From contig CM039502.1 of NCBI GenBank assembly GCA_022432975.1, forward strand, positions 26,954,996-27,018,995: a DNA stretch of 64,000 nucleotides, given 5' to 3'. A program made the position numbers and the translations under genes. This DNA is from Begonia masoniana. Its lineage: Eukaryota; Streptophyta; Magnoliopsida; Cucurbitales; Begoniaceae. Below the pieces are notes generated by a model. That model was not told the DNA's origin. It saw only the letters and a program-made list of their open reading frames with translations, and ran no database searches. Of the stretch, positions 34,630 through 45,324 are shown piece after piece (position 1 is the stretch's first letter; the number at the start of each line of letters is the position of its first letter).

Positions 34630-36150
34630 GAGTAAACTTTTTGTGTTATAAATGGTCAAGTTATTTTGAGTTGACTAGAATTGTTGTGATTCGTTAACGT
34701 TAGGCAACGTAAGATTTTTTAGTTAATTGGTCAAATTGGTAAATTGAGAGTTATCCTATAGTTAAAAATTGAAAAAAATAATCTTAGGTAATTTGGAATT
34801 TACCTCGGCTAAAGTATTGAGAAATGTATAGATTCTTAACAAATCGGGCTTTAAGGATTTTATACACATTGATTAATATGTAAATGAATAATTAAAAATA
34901 AATACTTTGAAGTTCAACCCGTCAGCTTCTATAAGGATTGACTGATTAGTCCACCCCAATTGTGGCAGAGCCTAAAAAGGGTCAACCCTTGCCCACCTAC
35001 AAAGGCAGTGTAGAGCAATGGTCGACCCCTGTCTAAAGGGTTGACCCTTGCAATGTCCGAACGACGCATAATGATATAGTTAATAGACAATTTTGTAGCT
35101 AACGCCCTATACGACAGTTTATAGTTTCCTTTCGGTTTAGGTTCATAGTCCTGGTATAGGACCCATCTATATATCGTTTAATATTTGAAAGGGGTATTCC
35201 TTCTAACCTTGAATTTTTGATAGGTTTGGACGACTTCTCTTATTAAGAGCCTTTTCCTGAAAAAGTCGCTCTTGTTGGTAAGAAGAGCGATCATTGTGCA
35301 GGTAGGAGTTTTATACTTTTAGCATTGGATTGCATCGTTTTATAAAAACTCATTTTGGTGAGTTGTCACCTATGGAAAACTTGAAGAGATTTGGTCGCCA
35401 GCACCCCACCCCATATTCTGCTACGTGAAAAAGTTTTTTTTTTAACGTTACAAAAATAGGTTATAGGGTGGTGATGAGTCACTCTCTGGGTTTTGAATCC
35501 ATAAATCTAATTTAGATATATTTGTTGATTACAATTTTACGGGTTGTATCATTGCTAACAATTTTTTGCCGGCAACCTGAGTGATGTTGCTGGATCTTTG
35601 GATCACCGTTACTTTTGGTTTTTTCTACCTCATGAGGTGCTGCATGATCTTCGGATCGCCGCCTTCTATAATAGTGTGTTGGAGGGGTCTGTGAGAGACT
35701 ATCCATTTTAACTAGGATGGTTTTTAAATAGAAAGTATGATAATGTCCTAGTTTGATATAATTGTTTATGTATACAATAATGTTTTGAATATCGTCTCAT
35801 CAATGATTTATAGAGTAAGTCTATTAAAATGATGGAAAGAGATTTTTTTTAAAATATATTTGCAAACCCATGAATGATATTTTTATCATGGTTGAGATGA
35901 AAGGTAAAACAAGTTTTACATATATCGCATCTAGTATAAGTTTCCTAGAGCAGTCAGCAATAGCGGAGCATAGGTAGTTTAATGTTCCTTATTTTCTTTT
36001 ATTTATATATTTGAGTGTTTCCCTAAATTTCTTGAGTTATATTTATTTTGGTATGTATAAGAATATTTGTAGTGGATGTTGGCTGCTTGGACTTTGTCGC
36101 ATAGTTATTTTACTTATCATACTATTATTTTTGTAATCACTACATGGAAC
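34630..36150. repeat. Inserted LTR-like sequence inside copia RT, unclassified
   Basis: The copia RT stops at 34620 and resumes near 36200, so about 1.5 kb is foreign or rearranged. It contains GTCAACCC/GTCGACCC words at 34975-35050, similar to the cluster at 23633-23832, and a hairpin near 35235-35300 (GAGCGACTTTTTC-like pairing with GAAAAAGTCGCTC). LTR ends and target duplications were not found. Confidence 0.45.
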
Positions 36151-36179
36151 TAGTGCTCAATCCAAATTAAGTTTTCAGT

Positions 36180-36640
36180 TGTCAATTGAGTCTTAAGATA
36201 TTAGTAATGATTTCATCATTCTACTGTTGTACATGGATGATATGTTAATTATGGGTCAAGAAGTCAAGAAGATTGACATGTTGAAGACAAAACTTAATAG
36301 GTCTTTTGTGATGAAAGACTACATAAAAAAGTTATGGGTATAAAAATTACTTACGATAGACATAATGGAAGATTGTGGTTATCTTAAGAAAAGTACATAG
36401 ATTCAATATGAGCAAGATAAAAGTAATTTCATCTCCACTCGTAAATCACTTTAAGTTAGGTCGAAGCATAGTCCTACAAGTGATAAAAAGAAGTTATGAG
36501 TAAAGTACCTTACGCATAAGTAGTGAGTAGTTTGATATATGTTTTGGTTTGCACTCCACTAAATATTGTTTATGTTGTCGAGCACTTAGTTGGTTTCTCT
36601 CTGATCCACAAAAAAAAGATTAGGTAGTTTGATGTATGTT
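36180..36640 (+). pseudogene. pol: Copia relic I: RT catalytic region onward
   Basis: FIILLLYMDDMLIMGQEVKK carries the YMDD-type catalytic box, followed by IDMLKTKLNRSFVMKDY. Degenerate matches to the thumb/RNase H linker follow: GRLWLS, EKYID, SSPLVNHFKL and a MSKVPYA...SLMY-like region near 36490-36560. Stops are frequent. It continues the RT broken at 34620. Confidence 0.85.
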
Positions 36641-36654
36641 GTGGTTGTGTCACA

Positions 36655-36905
36655 AATCGGTTTTATGAGATTTTTCTATTTTTCTCTTGTGTGCTGAGCA
36701 TATTTATTCTCGAGATTAATCTCACTTGCTGGTTTTTCTTCTATTTTGTAGTGGTATATCATATTGAATTTTGGTCCCGTGGATGTAGGCAAAATGTCAA
36801 ACCATGTTAAAATTCATTGTCTCGTTATTTTCTGCTTTATTTTGTAGTGTATTATTAATTAACATAATAATCTATTTTTAATCACAAAAAAAGGAAAAAA
36901 GCTTT
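36655..36905 (+). repeat. 3' LTR-like end of copia relic I
   Basis: Partner of 29985-30220, ending near AACATAATAATCTATTTTTAATCACA. It follows the last pol homology directly, so the RNase H domain and polypurine tract are deleted or unrecognisable. Confidence 0.55.
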
Positions 36906-36939
36906 ATCCATTGCCTAATCGAATTTTATAGACTCACTT

Positions 36940-37500
36940 TCCCAACAAAAAACAATAGATTTTCATCTACATTTACCATGCTGTGTTACATTATAATGCT
37001 AGGAACATATTCAATAATGTTATTACAATAGAGTGACATAGTCAGTGTAGGTTGTGCTGGTTTGTTGGTTTATATTTGAGTAAATCCTTAAAATTAGGAT
37101 TTTCTTAGTTGACTTCATAAAATCTGACTGTTTAATTTTTTTCACTTTTGCACATATAATTGACAATGAGACTCGGTGGAAGTCAAAGGCAATGTAATAT
37201 GGTCAAGAGACATGGCTACAAAATGATAGGTCATTTGATGTACTTAGTCTCTAAGGTAGTGCATGGGATGTTCCGTGTTATTTGTAAAAATATATAAATG
37301 TTGCAGATAAAACCTTAAAAAGAGTTTTGCAACTTAATAGAACTATTTGCATGTACGTATAAATGCATGCACAAGATAAAGTATAATAATAACCCGCAAC
37401 AAAAATTCTCATGCACAGCAGCTTGAATTTTTTCGATACAACTGCTTAAGAATTATGGGGAAAATTTCCTTTGGCAGAGGCCATGTTTCATTAGAGTTTT
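36940..37500 (+). repeat. Repeat U, copy 3, right part
   Basis: Aligns with 28080-28600 of the continuous copy: ATTTTCATCTACATT, TGCTAGGAACATAT, GAGACTCGGTGGAAGTCAA-like, GCATGTACGT and TTCCTTTGGCAGA. It is the continuation of 29345-29960. Confidence 0.7.
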
Positions 37501-37875
37501 ATAGACCATTTTTTCGAGTCCAAGAGGCAGGCTGAGCCTAGCCCAAGGGTTGGGCTCGCAAGCCCACAAAGGACTGAGTCAGGCAGTCCCCAAACGAGCC
37601 GACCAACAAGCCAGCTTGTTGGCCCAGCAAGCCAAGCTCGCGAGCCAACCCGCTTGCCCCCGAACCCTAAACAATTTCTCTACAAAAATCGAACCGAAAA
37701 TCAACTAACCTCAAAAACTTTCTTCACTAAAGAGATAGAGCACACTGAGACGAACACTTTGACGCCAAAATTGCACCGGTAGAAGGTCGACCACCTGCTT
37801 GACTCTCTTTCTCTCTCCTTAGGTCTCTCTATTCATTATCCCCACGCACCACAAGAGGAGAAGAGTCTTCACCCC
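37501..37875. repeat. GC-rich AAGCC/GGGCTCGC short-word stretch and D flank
   Basis: From about 37525 to 37665 the sequence is far more GC-rich than its surroundings, with words such as GCCCAAGGGTTGGGC and GGGCTCGCAAGCCC (both perfect small hairpins) and GCTCGCGAGC (a palindrome). It resembles the short-word zones inside the LTRs but I cannot assign LTR ends. The remainder, up to the start of element D, shows nothing recognisable. Confidence 0.5.
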
Positions 37876-38745
37876 TGTAACACCCGGTTTTATTTGACTT
37901 TATTATTCCGTTAAATAATGACATTTTTGTAAATATGTCAAATTAAGTCCGTTTTGCGAACGGAAAGTTTTAATGGAGCCTTGGTAATAAACTGGAATTT
38001 ATGATAAAATATGAAAATTTGGAGAAACCGAATCGTTGGATAAATAACGAAATAAAAAGAAACAAATAGAAAATCAAGTGGAGGGGCAAAATGGTCATTT
38101 GGCAAGTTTTTTTTAATTAAATAGGCAAAATCCTTTTATTCCTCAACACTTCAATGAAATTTCATTTTCCTCTCCCTCACCTCTCGGCGATTCTCTTCTC
38201 CTCATGCGGCAATTCCTCACTTCCGGCGACCAACATTCTTCCAATCGACTCCGACTTTTCACGATTTCTTCTCCGATCAATGTTCTAGGTAAGATTCTAT
38301 AGTTTTCGAACGCTGGATTTTGGTTTTCTAGAGTTTAAACGATTAGGGTTCGTTTATAGTTTTTGTGAAATTGTCGGATTAAGTTTACAATCGTTAAGGT
38401 TATCCTATTTACGACCCTAGTCGACGTATTGGTGATTATTGGACGAAGTTAGACGATTTATTGGTGAATGTTAGGGTTTTAGAGGTTTGGAGTTGTGGGA
38501 AAACTCCATTAATGGAGGTTTTAAAATGTCGAGCACGAATTGCTCGACAAAATGCCTCAATGAGTTAATTTAGAGTTTCAGGAGATTTTCTTAGTTAAGG
38601 TTTTGTTAGTTTGGAAGTTTAACAGTTTAAACTCGGTTTTAAATGACGAATGTTGTGCATTTCCATAGGTGAACAATGCTCGTGGACGGAGCTTAAATTG
38701 CAACGGACGTGAGGTAAGTCTTCGTGATTTATTTGGCCAGTTTGG

Positions 38746-39246
38746 CCTACACCATAAGAATGTATTGGAATTGAGGAATTGGAAATGTAGCGTGTTGGTA
38801 ACTAGATTGTGTAGTTAGGCTACTTTAAGCTATAGAATGTTTAGTGTTCGTTGTTTGTTTTATGTTTGTTTCTATTATTGTATTCTGCACGTCCATGCAT
38901 CATGTTTTTTTTGAATAAGCATGCAAAATGAATTTTCAAGTATGTTTTTCATGAAAGGGATAACGAAAAGGTATAAATGTACATAATAATGGTTACGTCG
39001 GGGTGGTGGTTCAAACATGGCTGTCAGATGAAGCATGTTTTCCCCCCGGGTAGATACGAGGGGCTATCCAATCGCCGGATGTGCCGCTCTTATCTACTGA
39101 GAGCGAAGCCCCGGTGACGTCTGAAATGAAATGAATAGCAAAAAGGTAGGATGACTGCATGATTTTTAGCATTGCATACGCATAACATTCATCTGCATTT
39201 ACGTAAGTTTACTGAGCCCTTTAGCTCATAGTTTAATTCTATGGTG
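38746..39246 (+). other. LTR stem module, D 5' LTR
   Basis: The 5' arm CCTACACCATAAGAAT (38746-38761) lies 32 nt after the donor-like GT at 38714. The 3' arm here is only partly kept: ATTCTATGGTG at 39236-39246, followed by AATG where the 3' LTR has TAGG. The partner LTR retains the full arm, so this copy has lost its acceptor-like end. An alternative AG lies at 39263-39264. Confidence 0.65.
39060..39112 (+). other. Three-way-junction-like element in D LTR loop
   Basis: GGGGCT (39060-39065) pairs with AGCCCC (39107-39112). Inside, ATCC (39066-39069) pairs with GGAT (39077-39080) over a 7-nt loop, and CGCTCT (39085-39090) pairs with AGAGCG (39100-39105) over a 9-nt loop. The 3' LTR copy keeps the outer stem and the first hairpin, and part of the second. 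Confidence 0.6.
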
Positions 39247-39780
39247 AATGTGATTTTGAGACAGGTGAGGACGACGTTCCTCCACCCGAAGTATGAACGT
39301 GTTGATGGAGGATGGCCCGTGGGAGTGCGCTGGCAGTCGGTGCGAATTTTGACCCGTGGGGATGTAAGTAAATATTTTTTGGGATTTTGATAGATAGAAA
39401 CGTAAGAAAATTGTATAGTGAGACCATATTAGAATGTTTGGTGTCTGGATAGATATTGTATAGTATTTTCTCGTGTGTTTGATATTTTCAAACAGAGGGA
39501 ATTGTTCAAATTTTAAACAGAACCACATGGTTTGTTTTTATGAAATTTGGTTACGTTTTAAATATGTTTTGAGTCGTGAAAACTTACTTCATTTTAAATA
39601 TGTCTCGAGTGGGTTTTGAGCGAGATTATGAAGGATGCGCGAGTGTCGAGTGAACTTATGATGAAATGTGTTATTGTGATCTATGAAATGTTTAGAGGTG
39701 AATTGATGAAGGAAAACTGACGAAGGAAAAATTGTGATGTGTGTGTAAAATGTGCAGGGCGTGAAAGAATGAAAGGAGGC

Positions 39781-40040
39781 AGCTCTCTGAAAATTTGGAT
39801 TCCAGAGAGCTTGCCGATCGATCGCCAGGGAGGGCGATCGATCGGCCCTCTTTGGTCACGCTCTGGAAGAAATTCCAGAGCGCGTGCCGATTGATCGCCT
39901 GGTGTGGGCGATCGATCGGCTAGGGATCGATCGCCAAGGGCAATCGATGGAATTTTATGGGGGCGATTGATCGCCCCCGCATTTTTGGCAACAGCCGATC
40001 GATTGGCTGAAATGGCTGATCGATCGGCCATGCAAATTTC
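39781..40040 (+). repeat. GATCGATCG hairpin zone in D 5' LTR
   Basis: GCCGATCGATCGCC (39813-39826) and GGCGATCGATCGGC (39833-39846) are perfect 14-bp reverse complements with a 6-nt loop. Upstream, GCTCTCTG (39782-39789) pairs with CAGAGAGC (39803-39810). CTCTGGAA/TTCCAGAG follows, then further GATCGATCG or GATTGATCG words up to 40035. The 3' LTR has a shorter version (48781-48915). Confidence 0.9.
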
Positions 40041-40196
40041 GGTCAGTTGCTTTTTTTGCCCTCGGTTCCTTTGGCTGATTGATTCTCCTACTTTATTATA
40101 TTTTCTTTAAATGGTTTTGAGGATGTTTTAATTGATTTAGAGATAAAAAAAAATTCACGGGAAATTAAGGGTAAAGAATTAGGGATGTTACAGTTA

Positions 40197-40208
40197 TGGT
40201 ATTATAGC
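40197..40208 (+). other. Degenerate primer-binding site of element D
   Basis: TGGTATTATAGC starts 5 bp after the LTR end. It differs from the initiator tRNA-Met complement TGGTATCAGAGC at two positions. Confidence 0.6.
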
Positions 40209-40358
40209 CCCCGGGTTTTAAAATCAGTTCTGTAGACTACTCGACTGCACAGCCACTACGTGGACATTTTTCCTCAACTGTAAGTACGTTTTATTTTATT
40301 TCTTTGCTTTTGTTTCTTAGAAATGTTTGTTTCAACTTTTATAGGAATTATAGCAAAA

Positions 40359-42893
40359 ATGGTTCGAGGTAGAGATGCTAGGTACGATGCCCTAGATAGG
40401 CTGACAGATTTACTCGATCGTTAGGCCCAGCATATGGACCGACAAGCGCAACAGATCGAGAATTTAGTAAACCGTGAAAACCAGAGAGCTCAAGATATAG
40501 TCATTCCGAACAATCGCGGCATGGAGAGGTTTCAAAAGCTACGACCTCCAGTATTCAATAGTCAGTCGTCGGATCCTACTGTTGTGGAGGAATGGATTCA
40601 GACGATGGAAGATATGTTGGCCTACGCGAAGATTGAGAATGCTGTTAAGGTCACATGCGTCACTTTCCACCTGGCGTTGGATGCCCGATTTTGGTGGGAT
40701 TTGATTAAGGCGACTACGGACGTGACATTGATGAGCTGGGAACGGTTTAAGACCGTGTTCTTTGATAAATATTTCAGCCGTACGGTGAGGGCGGCAAAAA
40801 GAACGGAGTTCACGCAGCTGAAGCAGACCAGTACAGTTGCAGAGTATATTAGGAAGTTCGAAGCCTTATCATGGTTTGCACCGCACTTAGTCAGTGACAA
40901 TGAAGACAAAGTGCAACAATTTATGGATGGACTAAATGCAGAGATTTGAAAGAATATGATAGTATCTGGCGTTTTGGATGTGCCCTACGAGGACATCGCG
41001 GCGAGGGCTTTGGAGTTTGAGGCTGGGGAATTGACCTGTGTTAAGCCAAGAGAGCTTGCTAAGGTCTTCTTCCGTGAGATCCAGCCTCAGTTATGGAATC
41101 AAGGTTGGCAACCCAGAGGACAACAACCACAGCAATAATAGCAAAGAGGCGTTAAAAGGCCTTATGATGGAGGAAAATATCAGGACAAAGGGAAGCAAGT
41201 TCAGGGGGCTACTCAAAAGCCTGTTTGTCTTAAGTGTCAGAAAGAACATTACGGCGATTGTCAGATGGGTACCAATAGTTGTTATAGATGCAGAGAGGTT
41301 GGCCATTTTATCATTAACTGCCCATTACTGAACCAAAATCAACCAGGCAAGGATCAACAGGGCAGAGACTAGAGGAGAGTTTTGCGGAGGATCTTTGCCT
41401 TCATCGAGCCTGGTGACGTCGACGACGAGGCTCAGCCATCTGTTATAGCAGGTACTATCTTAGTCATGAGTGTAGCAATATTTTCTTTGATAGACACAGG
41501 AGCTACGCACTCCTTCATTTCAACTGCTTGCATGACTAGATTGGGGTTAGAGTCTGAGTTAGCAGAGTATGAGTATAGAGTGATGCTGCCTTCGGAAGTG
41601 AGTATGCAGTCCAATCGTATCTTCCAAGGCAACGTCGTCTCGGTAGAGATTAATACCCTCTATGCTTGCCTGATAGTTATGAGCATAGAGCGGTACGATC
41701 TTATTTTGGGGATGGACTGGCTAGCACGCCATTTCGCTACCATTGACTGCCGATCCAGATTGGTAACTTTTCGGCCTCCGGATAAGGAAGAGTTTTCATA
41801 CCAGGTAATAAATAGGTCGAGTGGATCGCCTATTTCCTACTCCATGAAGATCCGAGAGTAGTTTAGAGGTGAATGCTCTGTTTATCTGGCTACGGTGGTC
41901 GATACTCAGCTACTCGTAGTTAGAGAATTCTCCGAGATCTTCCTCAACGATCTTCCCGGAATGCCTCCGGATAGAGAGATCGAGTTTGTTATTGATGTTT
42001 ATCCAGGCTCAGGGCCTGTATCGAAGAATCCGTATAGACTGGCACCTGCTTAACTAAAGGAGCTGAAGACTCAGTTAGAATAGTTGCTAGACAAGGGGTT
42101 CATTCAACCTAGTTTCTCTCCTTGGGGTGCGCCAGTTCTGTTTGTTAGGAGGAAGGATGGATCTCTCTGAATGTGCATGGATTACATAGAGTTGAATAAG
42201 CTAACGGTGAAGAATAAGTATACACTGCCCCGGATTGATGATTTATTTGACCAACTGCAGGGTGCCTAAGTGTTTTTGAGGATTGACCTGTGCTCGGGTT
42301 ATTATCAGTTGAAGGCCCGGAGAGAAGATGTTCAGAAAATGGCCTTCCGAACAAAGTATGGACATTACGAATTTCTTGTGATGTCTTTCAGACTTACGAA
42401 TGCTCCAGCAGCATTTATGGACTTGATGAACCGTATTTTTAAGGAGTATCTAGACAAGTTTGTCATCGTCTTCATTGATGACATCTTGGTCTATTCGAAG
42501 ACAAAGAAAGAGCACAAGGAGCATTTGCAGAATGTTCTTAGGATTATATGTCAGCACCAATTGTATCCGAAGTTCTCAAAGTGCGAGTTTTGGCTGGACA
42601 GAATAAGCTTTCTCGGCCATATCATATCTCAAGAGGGAATCTCAGTGGATCCAACTAAGATTGAAGTTGTCAAGGATTGGCCACAGCCTAAAAATGTGCG
42701 TGAGGTACACGAGTTTTTCGGATTGGGTGGATATTACAAAAAGTTCATCGAGGGATTTTCAAAGATCGCAGTCCCTCTTTCACGTTTGACCAGGAAAAAT
42801 GAAAAGTTTGTATGGTTTGCTGCATGCGAAAAGAGCTTCAATGAGCTGAAACAAAGACTGACTACAGCACCAGTGTTAACGTTGCCTGCTGAA
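40359..42893 (+). pseudogene. gag-pol: Element D gag, protease and RT
   Basis: The frame starts at the ATG at 40359 (MVRGRDARYDALDRL) and stays in one phase to 42893. Gag core is VEEWIQTMEDMLAYAKIENA, then LDARFWWDLI and TEFTQLKQTSTVAEYIRKFE. A finger CLKC...GDC and a knuckle CYRCREVGHFIINC follow. Protease is LIDTGATHSFI; RT has [31 protein letters not shown] and [11 protein letters not shown]. At least nine in-frame stops occur, for example 40422, 40947, 41136, 41139 and 41859. Homology ends at LTLPAEGG, exactly where RNase H should begin. Confidence 0.92.
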
Positions 42894-43560
42894 GGTGGAT
42901 GTGAACTACAAACAGAAATTTACTATTCACTAGGTGGATGTGAATAAGACAAAAGTGAATAGTGGCAGCGGTGGATGCGAACAAACAAAGGAGATATTTA
43001 CTGTTCATCGGTGGATGTGAACTACAAATAGAAATTTACTATTCATAGGTGGATGTGAACTACAAACAGAAATTTACTATTTACAGGTGGATGTGAATAA
43101 GACAAAAGTGAACAGTGGCAGCGGTGGATGCTAATAAACAAAAGAGAGATTTACTGTTCACCGATGGATGTGAACTACAAACATAAATTTACTATTCACA
43201 GGTGGATGTGAACTACAAATAGAAATTTACTATTCACAGGTGGATGTGAATAAGACAAATGTGAACAGTGGCAGCAGTTGATGCGAATAAACAAAAGAGA
43301 GATTTACTGTTCACCGGTGGATGTGAACTACAAACAGAAATTTACTATTCACAGGTGGATGTGAATAAGACAAAAGTGAACAGTGACAGCGGTGGATTTG
43401 CTTATTAAAAGAGTAGCGGTAGATGTGATTTCTAAAGAGAACAGTGGATATGAATAAGACAAAAATGAACAGTGACAGCGGTGAAAGTGAATAAGAAAAA
43501 AATGAATAGTGACAGCGGTGGATGTGTTTTTAGAAAGGGCAGTGGTAGATGTAGTTTTAA
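42894..43560 (-). repeat. Alternating hairpin repeats of J
   Basis: Three subunits alternate: GGTGGATGTGAACTACAAAC plus a tail ending ACTATTCAC; GGTGGATGTGAATAAGAC plus AAAAGTGAACAGTGGCAGC; and GGTGGATGCGAATAAAC plus a tail ending ACTGTTCACC. Together they form a higher-order unit of about 115 bp, present about four times and then decaying. GTGAACAGT and ACTGTTCAC are exact complements, so successive units can form hairpins. Confidence 0.85.
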
Positions 43561-44139
43561 AGAAAAAACTGACAACTTTTAACAGGATTACATGGGAACA
43601 GAAGACGTGAAAACAGGAGGTATGAAAGCTTCAAACTTTAGAAAACGATTCAAAATATGATTTTGGGCATATCAGGAAAACATGACAGAAATTTAAGGAA
43701 AACAGATTGCATGAATAACTCTAAAATCACAGATAATCCATGCACACCTTAAAAGAGAAAATATTCCAAACAATTCTAGAATACTTCAGAACATAAATTC
43801 AACTGTCAAATACAACGGTTTTAAATACATCAACAACAGAATATTTCAAAACGACAACTATCAACTGTCAAACAGAGGTTTAAAACTCGAACATCAGAAC
43901 CTATACATTATAAAATTCCTAACAGAGTTTTTAAACCAAAAACACAGAACCACAACAGAGGTTTAAGAACAAAACAGCAGAATCCCAGTAAAGTTTTACA
44001 AACTTGAACATTACTTTAAAAACTTCCCTCCCTCAGGTCAGAAACATGTCTGGTTGCCACAACTACCCCCGAGAGCTCGAGCCACCAGCCACCTATTCGT
44101 CGGACTGAGGCACAAAGTCCTCATTTGCAGATTCAGTAC

Positions 44140-44609
44140 CTACATCAGGGAGTTCACCTATGAGTCTAAAACTCAGTAAGAACATATATAAATGCAGTGA
44201 TGCATATGCTATGCATGAACTTTCAGAATACGGTGACAGAATAGTACATTACGTTTCAGTGGTAGAGGGGTATAAGTAGGGGTTATAGGGGAACTGGCAA
44301 GTGCACGACAGGCACAAACAGATATACAGAAACAAAACAGTAGGCCAGTCCCCGTCCCGCACTTAACCAATACATTTCAGTCAGATTTTATCTTGCTTAG
44401 CTTCAAACCGTGTACAGAAAATAATTTTACATGAACTTTCAGGAATATCGTGTATGCATGGACATTCACTGTGCTTACAATTAAAACAGCAGACAACAGA
44501 AACAACAAAACAAAACCTAAAGGAAGAACAGGTTACTCGGAATATAACTTCAACTTATCTACCCGAAACCTTTCGACAGTAGTAAAATTCTAGAGTCTCC
44601 GCAATGTAG
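44140..44609 (-). other. LTR stem module, J (partial)
   Basis: Plus-strand arms CTACATCAGGGAG (44140-44152) and CTCCGCAATGTAG (44597-44609). On the minus strand they pair at 12 of 13 positions if two G-U pairs are allowed, with one C-C mismatch. The outer three bases differ from the other families. Confidence 0.55.
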
Positions 44610-45324
44610 CACCTTAAGGGCCAACCTACGGGTATGAACTTACCTGTTTGCTGTAGAGTTGATGTTCTTGATCGTCTCGGTAATGCACTAACCTGTACAT
44701 GCACGGAAGGAAAATAAACAAGCTGCAAATGCTAACTAATAACTTGTAGGATATGCTTCTAACTCCATTCAGACTTTTAGAAAACGATCCAAAGTGTTTT
44801 CATGTAATAACAGTGAGTTTTCTCCAAAACACCTTAACCCTAAACTTCAACAAAACTCACTTTTAACATGTCCATACTTGTCAACTAGGTTAGATGATTA
44901 CCTTTGCTGAAGAAAATAGAAGTAAGCAGGAGAAACAAGTTTTGGAGATTTGGCACCGTCGCCTGGAAGAGAGAAAACAGAGAAGGCAGAAGGATGTTTC
45001 ACGTAGGAGGGAAGAGAAAAGAACATGGCTTCTTCAACAAGTTGTCAAGTGTCACTCAACCATTGGCTTCCTCCCACTAACCTTAATTGGTTTACCTAAT
45101 TTGCCCTCCCATTGGTTTTTAACCAAGGTGTTCTGTTTTGGTTGATTTTTAGTTTGGTTTTTCAATTGAATTATTAGTTAAATTCACCAATCCGTTTTCT
45201 CTAGACATCCAATTGGGGTATCACAAAACTCCAATGAAATACGCACTTCATTAATGGCCAATATATGTATATCCCATTTAATTGTTCAATGAATAATGAC
45301 ATGACTAAAATACTTGGTGTTACA

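Larger units (their letters stand above)
29970..36905 (+). mobile_element. Copia relic I, with nested LTRs
   Basis: LTR-like ends at about 29985-30205 and 36655-36905 share ATCRGTTT, CTATTTTTCT, a TTTGCTTTATTTTG-like stretch, ACATAATAATCT and ATCACA. Between them lie solo LTR F1 and degenerate copia pol. Gag is missing: sequence jumps from near the 5' LTR to the pre-integrase region. That loss preceded the F1 insertion, because F1's target duplication sits at the junction. Exact ends and target duplication were not established. Confidence 0.7.
37876..40192 (+). repeat. 5' LTR of element D
   Basis: 2,317 bp from TGTAACACCCGG to GGGATGTTACA. It contains a likely TATA at about 38113 (AATTAAATAGGC), donor-like TCTAGGTAAGA at 38288 and GTGAGGTAAGTC at 38714, the stem module, a three-way-junction-like element near 39060, and the GATCGATCG hairpin zone. 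It aligns with 46871-48990. Confidence 0.95.
42894..45324 (-). repeat. LTR fragment J replacing D RNase H
   Basis: It ends GGTGTTACA at 45324 on the plus strand, which is an LTR 5' terminus on the minus strand. On that strand it has a donor-like CAGGTAAGTTC (plus 44637-44647) and the stem module, in the same order as A and E. Its other end is not an LTR terminus but starts inside a repeat zone. The D pol is missing about 150 codons (RNase H) at this site, so insertion was accompanied by deletion. It belongs to a fourth LTR family. Confidence 0.8.

Noticed and set aside
35512..35706. 64-codon minus frame (MDSLSQTPPTH...)
   Set aside because: Short, no motif, lies in an unclassified insertion within copia RT.
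39681..40031. 116-codon minus frame rich in DRS
   Set aside because: Reading of the GATCGATCG palindromic words; the same composition appears on both strands.
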